Assembly (NCBI GenBank): GCA_027073875.1
Contig: JALTEO010000424.1
Span: forward strand, 1-5,030
DNA from: Bacteroidales bacterium
Lineage (GTDB): Bacteria > Bacteroidota > Bacteroidia > Bacteroidales > JALTDM01
Direction: 5' to 3'
DNA: 5,030 bases
The notes beneath the pieces were generated by a model. It ran no database searches. It had not been told where the DNA came from and worked only from the letters and a program-made list of their open reading frames with translations. Made by a program: the position numbers and the translations under genes. Position 1 is the first letter of the stretch, and every line of letters begins with the position of its first letter. This document shows, piece after piece, positions 1-5,030 of this stretch.

Positions 1-29
1 CAATATAGAAAACAAACACACTTACGAAA

Positions 30-43
30 AACTAAATTTAGTT
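30..43. repeat. Perfect 14-bp palindrome, possible operator
   Basis: AACTAAATTTAGTT is identical to its reverse complement. It overlaps the -33-like bases of the distal candidate promoter, which is a sensible place for a repressor or activator of the bcp-recA-tpr cluster. I do not recognise it as a site for a named regulator. It could also be chance in a very AT-rich leader. On the - strand it is followed by five Ts, so it might weakly end transcription entering from the right. Confidence 0.35.
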
Positions 44-66
44 AAAAAAAAGAAACTTTATGTTTG
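37..66 (+). promoter_or_regulatory. Candidate distal promoter of the bcp-recA-tpr cluster
   Basis: TATGTTTG at 59-66 matches the Bacteroidota -7 consensus TAnnTTTG exactly. Eighteen bases upstream, TTTA at 37-40 is a one-mismatch version of the -33 element TTTG. The spacing is close to the roughly 19 nt known for this promoter class. Transcription would start near 73 and leave a leader of about 67 nt before the bcp ATG at 141. The -33-like bases lie inside a perfect palindrome at 30-43. The match is seen in the sequence, and promoter activity is inferred. AT-rich DNA gives chance matches. Confidence 0.4.
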
Positions 67-107
67 TAAATAAAAGAAATATGCAATTATTTTTCTGAAA
101 AAGGTTG

Positions 108-115
108 TATTTTTG
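108..115 (+). promoter_or_regulatory. Candidate proximal -7 element upstream of bcp
   Basis: TATTTTTG is a second exact match to TAnnTTTG. A start about 7 nt downstream would leave a leader of only about 18-20 nt. No TTTG lies at the expected -33 spacing (about 85-88 reads AATT), so it is weaker as a stand-alone promoter than the distal candidate. Its last base begins a 12-bp palindrome at 115-126, where a repressor could act. In such AT-rich DNA this may be a chance match. Confidence 0.3.
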
Positions 116-126
116 AAAATATTTTC
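115..126. repeat. Perfect 12-bp palindrome near the predicted start site
   Basis: GAAAATATTTTC is a perfect palindrome that begins on the last base of the proximal -7 match and covers the likely start point. A shorter inverted repeat, TTTTTC-T-GAAAAA, lies just upstream at 90-102. Both are built almost only of A and T, so chance is a strong alternative to an operator. Confidence 0.25.
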
Positions 127-140
127 GAGAAATAAATATC

Positions 141-587
141 ATGAAAGAAAACCAAAAAGCCCCTGAATTTAAGGGTGTAACGCAAACGAAAAAAGAAATA
201 TCCATTGCCGATTTCAAGGGCAAAAAATTGATATTATATTTTTACCCGAAAGACAATACTGCCGGCTGCACGGCAGAAGCATGCAACTTGGCAGAAAATT
301 ACGAAACACTAAAACAAAACGGTTACGAAGTTGTTGGCGTTAGTCCCGACTCCGTAGAATCGCACGAGAAATTTGCAAAAAAACACAACCTGCCATTTCC
401 GTTAATTGCTGACACAGAAAAAGAGATATTGAACGCTTACGGCGTTTGGGGTGAAAAAAAAATGTATGGCAGAACCTATATGGGTGTTAAAAGAACCACT
501 TTTATTATTGATGAAAACGGCAATATAGAACGCATTATTGAAAAAGTAAAAACAAAAGATCATACGAATCAAATTTTAAACAACTAA
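141..587 (+). CDS. bcp: Thioredoxin-dependent thiol peroxidase, Bcp/PrxQ peroxiredoxin
   Basis: This 148-residue cytoplasmic peroxiredoxin should reduce hydrogen peroxide and organic hydroperoxides and be recycled by thioredoxin. It has the thioredoxin-fold layout and usual length of the Bcp/PrxQ family (about 150 residues). The active-site stretch YPKDNTAGCTAEAC gives Pro36, Thr40 and peroxidatic Cys43. Cys48, five residues on, is the resolving cysteine expected of atypical two-Cys PrxQ enzymes. Arg118 in VKRTTFIID is the likely conserved active-site arginine. No signal peptide is seen. The ATG at 141 puts the N-terminus (KAPEF) where the family normally starts. There is no Shine-Dalgarno sequence, only A-rich DNA, as is usual in Bacteroidota. 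It is the first gene of a tight cluster with recA, which ties peroxide defence to DNA repair. Family assignment is very secure; the exact substrate range is not visible. Confidence 0.96.
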   Translation: MKENQKAPEFKGVTQTKKEISIADFKGKKLILYFYPKDNTAGCTAEACNLAENYETLKQNGYEVVGVSPDSVESHEKFAKKHNLPFPLIADTEKEILNAYGVWGEKKMYGRTYMGVKRTTFIIDENGNIERIIEKVKTKDHTNQILNN

Positions 588-599
588 AAACTAACCATT

Positions 600-1628
600 A
601 TGGCAAAAGAAACTGTTAAAGAAAAAGACCAACAAGTTAATTCCGAGAAATTAAAAGCACTCAAGGCAACGATTGATCAAATAGATAAAAATTTTGGTAA
701 AGGCACCATTATGCGTCTTGGAGATGATGCAATTATAGATATTCCTGCTATCTCTACCGGCTCCATTTCATTAGACCATGCACTTGGCATTGGCGGATTT
801 CCACGAGGAAGAGTAGTTGAAATTTTCGGCCCAGAATCTTCAGGTAAAACAACGCTCGCAATTCATGCCATTGCTCAAGCTCAAAAAGCCGGTGGCATTG
901 CCGCATTTATTGATGCCGAACATGCTTTTGACCGGTTTTATGCCGAGAAATTAGGCGTTGATGTTACCAATTTATTGATTTCTCAACCCGACAATGGTGA
1001 ACAAGCATTAGAGGTTACCGACCATTTGATTCGTTCCGGAGCAGTAGATATTGTTGTTATTGACTCGGTAGCGGCTTTGACACCAAAAGCAGAGATAGAA
1101 GGTGATATGGGCGACAGTAAAATGGGATTACAAGCCCGTCTGATGTCGCAAGCACTCAGGAAATTAACGGCAAATATTAACAAAACAAATACCTGTTGTG
1201 TGTTTATCAATCAGCTTCGTGAAAAAATCGGTGTTATGTTTGGTAATCCCGAAACCACAACCGGTGGTAATGCCTTAAAATTTTATGCGAGCTTACGGTT
1301 AGATATCCGTAGAATTGGACAAATCAAAAAAGGTGATGACATTCAAGGAAACCGTACCCGTGTAAAAGTGGTAAAAAATAAACTGGCTCCACCGTTTCAA
1401 AAAGCTGAATTTGACATTATTTATGGCGAAGGTATTTCTAAGGTAGGCGAAATAATTGATCTTGGTGTTGAATATAATATTTTGAAAAAATCCGGTTCTT
1501 GGTTCAGTTACGGTGATACAAAATTGGGACAAGGACGCGATGCCGTTAAAGATTTACTGAAAGATAATCCCGAACTTTTCGAAGAGTTGGAGACAAAAAT
1601 TCGCGAGATACTTAAAGATAAAAAATAG
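600..1628 (+). CDS. recA: RecA recombinase
   Basis: This is the DNA-dependent ATPase that forms filaments on single-stranded DNA, drives homologous pairing and strand exchange, and in many bacteria triggers LexA self-cleavage. The full-length 342-residue protein has Walker A GPESSGKT at 77-84, the catalytic glutamate Glu107 in FIDAEHAFD, and Walker B VVIDSVAAL at 152-160. Loop L1 lies around EGDMGDSKMG (167-176) and loop L2 around GVMFGNPETTTGG (211-223). The conserved stretch TRVKVVKNKLAPPF spans 253-266. The lysine-rich N-terminus is about 11 residues longer than in E. coli, and the C-terminus (REILKDKK) lacks E. coli's strongly acidic tail. There is no intein or frameshift. The ATG lies 12 nt after the bcp stop, and that gap has no promoter match or recognisable LexA box, so co-transcription with bcp is likely. 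Confidence 0.99.
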   Translation: MAKETVKEKDQQVNSEKLKALKATIDQIDKNFGKGTIMRLGDDAIIDIPAISTGSISLDHALGIGGFPRGRVVEIFGPESSGKTTLAIHAIAQAQKAGGIAAFIDAEHAFDRFYAEKLGVDVTNLLISQPDNGEQALEVTDHLIRSGAVDIVVIDSVAALTPKAEIEGDMGDSKMGLQARLMSQALRKLTANINKTNTCCVFINQLREKIGVMFGNPETTTGGNALKFYASLRLDIRRIGQIKKGDDIQGNRTRVKVVKNKLAPPFQKAEFDIIYGEGISKVGEIIDLGVEYNILKKSGSWFSYGDTKLGQGRDAVKDLLKDNPELFEELETKIREILKDKK

Positions 1629-1633
1629 TTTTT

Positions 1634-1667
1634 CATCTTCATAAAAACACATAGTATAAAAAAGATG
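1634..1667 (+). other. Inverted repeat that could mask the TPR-gene start codon
   Basis: CATCTT at 1634-1639 is complementary to AAGATG at 1662-1667, and the second arm contains the ATG of the TPR lipoprotein gene. With a 3-nt bulge, TTTT at 1630-1633 could also pair with AAAA at 1671-1674. The 22-nt loop and AT-rich stem make it weak. It could modestly lower translation of the third gene relative to recA, or be chance. Confidence 0.2.
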
Positions 1668-2675
1668 CGGAAAATATTTGCAGTTGCAGGATTCTTTTTA
1701 ATCTTGGCGTGGGGTTGTAGTTCCTCCGGAGATAAATCTACAAACGATAACAAACCGTTATCGCCCATTGACTCAATTACCTCCCTGATTAAAAACGGGA
1801 AAAAGGATGCCAATTTGTTTTATCAACGCGGCAAACTCTATTTTAAGAATAATAAAGTAGATGATGCCATTAACGATTTGACGATTGCCATCAAAATTGA
1901 TTCTACAAAACCAGAATATTTTATTGATCTGTCGCAATATTATCTCCTAAATGCACATTCAGAAAAAACCCGTGATGTGTTAAAACGGGCAGAGAAGAAT
2001 TTCCCCGATAACATTTCCGTGTTAATGGAACTCGGTAAGCTTTACCTTTATGTTTCCGACTTTGATAAATCCAAGGAATATTTTAATCACATACTTGAGC
2101 TGGATAATTACAACGGTATGGCATATTACTATAAAGGAATTATTGCCAAAGAAGAGAATAAGCCAAAAACATTACGAAAATTTATGCAAAAAACTATTCA
2201 ATATTTACCCGATTTTTACGATGGCTATTTTGCTTTGGGATTGAGTTATGTGAATGATACTGATAGTTTGGCTATTCAATATCTGAATACGGCAATTCGT
2301 TTGAAACCTTCAAGTTCAGAGGCATATTATGCTAAAGGTATGTATTACCAAAATTCAGGGAATCCGTTGAAAGCAGTCCGGCAATATGAATTTATCCTTG
2401 ATTCGTTAGACAGTAATAATATTGATGCCCGCTACAATATCGGTTATTTATTACTCACGGAAACCAACAAATATAAAGAATCCGAACCCTATTTCAATAA
2501 AGTATTAAGTTTAGATAGTTCTCGGTTAGATGCACTTTACAATCTGGGGTTGGCAAAGGAATTACAAAAAGATTTCTCATCCGCAAGAAAATTCTATACT
2601 GAGGTGCTAAAAAAAAATCCTGATTTCGATCTTGCCATTAAGGCAATGAACCGATTGGATAAAAAGCAGAAATAA
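1665..2675 (+). CDS. TPR-repeat lipoprotein, function unknown
   Basis: This 336-residue protein starts with a lipoprotein-type signal peptide: MRK, a hydrophobic run to Trp16, then LAWGC with Cys18 as the likely lipidated residue. Trp at -2 is unusual for a lipobox. The Ser/Asp/Lys-rich linker after it carries no clear surface-export signal, so a periplasm-facing anchor is the safer guess. From about residue 48 to 320 the protein is about eight tetratricopeptide repeats of 34 residues. These start near 48, 82, 116, 150, 184, 217, 253 and 287, with typical G-x-x-Y and A-I positions such as FYQRGKLYF and AYYAKGMYY. No catalytic domain is present, so it probably acts as a protein-binding scaffold. 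It starts 36 nt after recA and is probably in the same operon. From memory, a recA operon with bcp and tpr genes is reported in Bacteroides fragilis. The partner protein cannot be read from the sequence. Confidence 0.9.
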   Translation: MRKIFAVAGFFLILAWGCSSSGDKSTNDNKPLSPIDSITSLIKNGKKDANLFYQRGKLYFKNNKVDDAINDLTIAIKIDSTKPEYFIDLSQYYLLNAHSEKTRDVLKRAEKNFPDNISVLMELGKLYLYVSDFDKSKEYFNHILELDNYNGMAYYYKGIIAKEENKPKTLRKFMQKTIQYLPDFYDGYFALGLSYVNDTDSLAIQYLNTAIRLKPSSSEAYYAKGMYYQNSGNPLKAVRQYEFILDSLDSNNIDARYNIGYLLLTETNKYKESEPYFNKVLSLDSSRLDALYNLGLAKELQKDFSSARKFYTEVLKKNPDFDLAIKAMNRLDKKQK

Positions 2676-2701
2676 TAATTTATCCAATTCACAGTATTTG
2701 T

Positions 2702-2730
2702 TATCTTGAACTTGTTTCGGGATATGTTTC
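2702..2730 (+). terminator. GU-containing hairpin, possible terminator or decayed intergenic palindrome
   Basis: TATCTTGAA at 2702-2710 pairs with TTCGGGATA at 2716-2724 across the loop CTTGT. This gives nine pairs, two of them G-U when read as + strand RNA, followed by the pyrimidine-rich TGTTTCTTTCTT. On the - strand the two wobble pairs become A-C mismatches, so the fold favours the + strand and would follow the TPR gene stop by about 27 nt. The core GAACTTGTTTC also resembles a palindromic repeat scattered between genes in Bacteroidota, which I remember as roughly ATCCTGAA-CTTGT-TTCAGGAT. A weaker alternative is a stem of 2737-2745 with 2764-2770, followed by seven Ts at 2772-2778. Confidence 0.4.
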
Positions 2731-2776
2731 TTTCTTGTAGATTGTTATGCTTGTTGCTTGTTTACAATACCTTTTT

Positions 2777-2800
2777 TTAGAATAACGGTTATTGTTCTAA
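2777..2800. repeat. Inverted repeat at the 3' end of the LuxE-like gene
   Basis: TTAG and AATAA (2777-2785) pair with TTATT and CTAA (2789-2793 and 2797-2800) across the loop CGG, with a 3-nt bulge GTT at 2794-2796. It covers the last codons and stop of the - strand gene. In the - strand transcript it is followed by a run of As, not Us, so it is not a standard intrinsic terminator. It might protect the mRNA end or be chance. Confidence 0.25.
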
Positions 2801-3772
2801 CAAAAGATTACAACCTCGAATATCTGCTACATCGAAGCGTCCATGAAGCTCAAAAGAGTTATCCGGATTGGTTTTTCCCAAGTCTTGTGTTTCAATAAAA
2901 CTGCACGAATTAACATTAGCCAAGTCAATAATATTGATACCACCGGTTTTCCCTGCCGGCAAAAAAGTAAACGGGTCGTAACGGTCGCGAATCAGGATCT
3001 TCATCCATGGCGGCGTAAAAAATTTACCTTCATTCTGGCTGTATGCCTGCGACAACAATTCTGTCATACCATACTCGGAATGAATCGGCGTTTTGAGAAA
3101 CTTTTCCAAATAATGATGCAATTCCCTTTTTGTCAACTCTTCCCTTCTGCCTTTCATTCCGCCGGTTTCCATTACAATGGTGCTTTTGAGTGGTTTATTA
3201 TAAAATTCTGCAAAATCCATCAGGGCATAGCTGACTCCAAACAATATCGTTTTTTGTCCTTTAGCTTCTAACACATCAATAATTGTGGCTAATTTCTCAA
3301 AATCATTGAGAAAAAAAGCACTTTCCCTACAAGACGAACGGGAAATAAAATAATCCATCATATATACGAGTGACGAATGTTGCTGCTCCAAATACGATGG
3401 TAGAAGTGCCAGAAAACAATAATCCTCGAAATTGCCATAGAACCAAGCAAATGATTTTTTAAAGCTCTGTATATAAATATCAATATCAGTCACATAATGT
3501 TTAGAACGAATTTGTCCCGTAGTGCCACTGCTTTGAAAGTAAAGCTCCGGTTTTTCGTTACCGGTTATTACGGTGTGGCTTTTAAAAAATGAAATGGGCA
3601 GAAAAGGAATGGTTTCCAGTGTTTTTACTTTTTCGGGATTTATATTCAGCAAATCAACATATCGGTGATAAACAGGATTCCGAACATATTGATACTGAAA
3701 AATCTCAATTGCCGGATTTTGAAATTCTATATCGGCATAGTTTTGAAATATTTTTCCGTGTAGGTTTCTCAC
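2789..3772 (-). CDS. LuxE/PaaK-family acyl-protein synthetase-like protein
   Basis: This 327-residue cytoplasmic protein belongs to the adenylate-forming LuxE/PaaK group, whose members activate a carboxylic acid as acyl-AMP and pass the acyl group to a thiol. The ATP phosphate loop is SSGTTG at 81-86. METGGMKGR lies at 201-209, EYGMTE at 233-238 (the YGxTE motif), and IETQDLG around Asp297 fits the ribose-binding aspartate. It ends at GRFDVADIRGCNLLLEQ and so lacks the separate C-terminal lid domain of full acyl-CoA synthetases. Cys321, seven residues from the end, sits about where LuxE carries its acylated cysteine, which makes it a candidate acyl acceptor by inference. The start is GTG: an in-frame TGA lies 24 nt upstream, and the next in-frame ATG is far inside the gene. 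The start overlaps the kinase stop as GTGA, so translation is probably coupled. The substrate is unknown. Confidence 0.85.
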   Translation of the reverse strand: MRNLHGKIFQNYADIEFQNPAIEIFQYQYVRNPVYHRYVDLLNINPEKVKTLETIPFLPISFFKSHTVITGNEKPELYFQSSGTTGQIRSKHYVTDIDIYIQSFKKSFAWFYGNFEDYCFLALLPSYLEQQHSSLVYMMDYFISRSSCRESAFFLNDFEKLATIIDVLEAKGQKTILFGVSYALMDFAEFYNKPLKSTIVMETGGMKGRREELTKRELHHYLEKFLKTPIHSEYGMTELLSQAYSQNEGKFFTPPWMKILIRDRYDPFTFLPAGKTGGINIIDLANVNSCSFIETQDLGKTNPDNSFELHGRFDVADIRGCNLLLEQ

Positions 3773-5030
3773 TTTTGCTGTATCAATGCTTTTATGGGTT
3801 CAATGCCGGTGGTAGTCCCTTGTTCAATGGCTTTCAGGACAGCTCCACCTCCGGTAAAAATGTAGTATCCCGGTGAGTCAATGGCAACAATATAAAGCCC
3901 CGGCAACAGGCGTTTCAGCTCTTGCATCGTGTCGCCGCCACCGTAAAGCTTCGTTGCTTCGCGATTGGTATCAATCAGCTCGTCAAGGGCGATAGTGCCT
4001 TCATTAAAATGTGGTGTATAGCCCATTACAGCATTCACAAAAATAGTTTTGGCATCCGAAAAAATCTGTTTCACTTGCTTATTTTCAAATGATTCGCGTG
4101 CCACATCCAAAACAAAGTTCAATTTCTTGGGCAGTTCGTTGATGTGATGTTTTCTGAATTGTCCGTCAATTTTTCCATCTAGTGTATCCGACTCAATAAT
4201 ATACGGTAATTCAATCAGTTTACCCGGGAATTTTTGGGAATAAGCCAGAAATTCTTTTGCCTGTGCCACATCTTCGTCGGTCAGTCCTTTGATGGACACA
4301 CCATACTTTGCCGCCAGATAGGCATTGTAGATAACGCCACCTAAGATTAGATAATCAGCTTTTTCCAACAAGGCAAATAATGAATGAATTTTAGTATCGA
4401 ATTTACTTCCGGCTACCACAGCGATAAAAGGGCGTTTTGGTCCGTAGATGCGTTCGAGGTTTACAATTTCTTTCTGCATCAAAAAACCGGCATACGAAGG
4501 TAAATATTTGTTAACACCAATCGTAGAAACATGTGGCTGCCACGACCCGAAAGCATCGTTCACAAAAATGTCTGCCAGCCCTGCCAGCTGGTGAGCAAAC
4601 CGTTCTTCGCTGCCGTCTTTTGCCTCCTCGCCGGCAAACCAACGGGTATTAGGTAAATAGATACCATCAATTTTACTATCCTTTAAATCTTTTATCAAAA
4701 GATTAACAGAAGTCTCAATACTCAAGTAGCCACGAGTTCCTTCGGCATGAAATTCGGGAATTTTAATATTAATATGCAGTTTCTTTTCCAGATAATTGAC
4801 AATGGGTTGGACAGAAGTTTTGTCGTCAATTTCTATTTCGCCTGTTTTTTTATTTTTCGGTCGTCCCACATGGGTCATCAGGATAATCTTTCCGCCTTTG
4901 GCATTGATATAATACAGCGTGCCGATTGTCATATCAATACGGTAAGGGTCGTGTATTATGCCGTTTTTCACTACATTGTGGTCCACACGCACCAGCACCA
5001 CTTTATCTTTCAGGTCTGCCTGCTGCAAGA
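3769..5030 (-). CDS. pgk: Divergent phosphoglycerate kinase family protein (5' end cut by window)
   Basis: At least 419 residues show the whole two-lobed kinase that in glycolysis moves phosphate between 1,3-bisphosphoglycerate and ADP. Numbering is from the TTG at 5028, which is probably an internal Leu; the true start should lie a few codons beyond the right edge. Kept: RVDHNV (Arg14, Asp16, Asn18), Arg30, THVGRP (His53, Arg56), Arg129 in LPNTRW, SKFDTK (Lys209, Lys213), GGGDT (363-367) and FTGGGA (391-396). Changed: the usual RVDFNVP has His for Phe and lacks Pro. The DAFG-xx-HRAH segment reads DAFGSWQPH, losing the substrate-binding Arg. WNGPxGVFE reads VNAVMGYTP, losing the NGP turn and the ribose-contacting Glu. 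This suggests a paralogue beside a standard pgk, or altered specificity. The family is sure; the glycolytic role is not. Confidence 0.85.
   Translation of the reverse strand, partial: LQQADLKDKVVLVRVDHNVVKNGIIHDPYRIDMTIGTLYYINAKGGKIILMTHVGRPKNKKTGEIEIDDKTSVQPIVNYLEKKLHINIKIPEFHAEGTRGYLSIETSVNLLIKDLKDSKIDGIYLPNTRWFAGEEAKDGSEERFAHQLAGLADIFVNDAFGSWQPHVSTIGVNKYLPSYAGFLMQKEIVNLERIYGPKRPFIAVVAGSKFDTKIHSLFALLEKADYLILGGVIYNAYLAAKYGVSIKGLTDEDVAQAKEFLAYSQKFPGKLIELPYIIESDTLDGKIDGQFRKHHINELPKKLNFVLDVARESFENKQVKQIFSDAKTIFVNAVMGYTPHFNEGTIALDELIDTNREATKLYGGGDTMQELKRLLPGLYIVAIDSPGYYIFTGGGAVLKAIEQGTTTGIEPIKALIQQK

Noticed and set aside
38..223. Open - strand frame of 61 codons over the bcp leader
   Set aside because: It is Phe/Leu-rich only because it reads AT-rich promoter DNA and the opposite strand of bcp, so it is not a credible gene.
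1..530. The string CAATATAGAA at 1-10 and again at 521-530
   Set aside because: Ten AT-rich bases repeated twice, once inside bcp coding sequence, with no shared flanks: most likely chance.
588..599. A LexA/SOS box or separate promoter for recA
   Set aside because: The gap is only 12 nt and shows neither an inverted repeat nor a TAnnTTTG element. The end of bcp shows none either.
1508..1813. Open - strand frame of 101 codons over the recA end and TPR gene start
   Set aside because: It lies wholly opposite two confident coding regions and has no family resemblance.
2749..2762. GCTTGTT repeated twice in tandem in the convergent gap
   Set aside because: Two copies of a 7-mer are too little to call a repeat array and have no spacing or flank that suggests a CRISPR or mobile element.
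2843..3271. Open + strand frame of 142 codons opposite the LuxE-like gene
   Set aside because: Its translation has no recognisable domain and is rich in unlikely Phe/Cys/Arg runs. The opposite strand carries clear adenylate-forming motifs over the same bases.
3589..3876. Open + strand frame of 95 codons across the kinase/LuxE-like junction
   Set aside because: It is antisense to two well-supported genes and shows no domain or start context of its own.

Overview
The window comes from a member of the Bacteroidota, most likely Bacteroidales or a close relative. Three things point there. RecA has the wording usual for that phylum (for example EHAFDRFYAEKLGVD after Walker A). The leader DNA is AT-rich, has no Shine-Dalgarno sequences, and contains exact matches to the phylum's -7 element TAnnTTTG. 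The gene order peroxiredoxin-recA-TPR protein also fits. This is inference from sequence wording, since no search was possible.

Layout: positions 1-140 are an AT-rich leader with two candidate Bacteroidota-type promoters and three short perfect inverted repeats. Positions 141-2675 hold a + strand cluster: a Bcp/PrxQ peroxiredoxin, then recA 12 nt later, then a TPR-repeat lipoprotein 36 nt later. The convergent gap 2676-2788 holds a GU-rich hairpin that looks like a decayed copy of a dispersed intergenic palindrome, a second weak hairpin followed by seven Ts, and a small inverted repeat. Positions 2789-5030 hold a - strand pair that reads inwards from the right edge: a divergent phosphoglycerate kinase family gene, cut at its 5' end by the window, and a LuxE/PaaK-type acyl-adenylating protein whose GTG start overlaps the kinase stop by 4 nt.

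How the genes may work together: the + strand cluster joins peroxide removal, recombinational DNA repair and a probable envelope lipoprotein, and looks like a stress-response operon. From memory, a recA operon with bcp and tpr genes has been described in Bacteroides fragilis. The - strand pair is less ordinary. Both products belong to families that activate carboxylates with ATP, one as an acyl phosphate and one as an acyl adenylate. The kinase has lost several residues that are close to invariant in glycolytic phosphoglycerate kinases. A role outside glycolysis is possible but unproven. I see no RNA genes, CRISPR array, insertion sequence, attachment site or replication origin.
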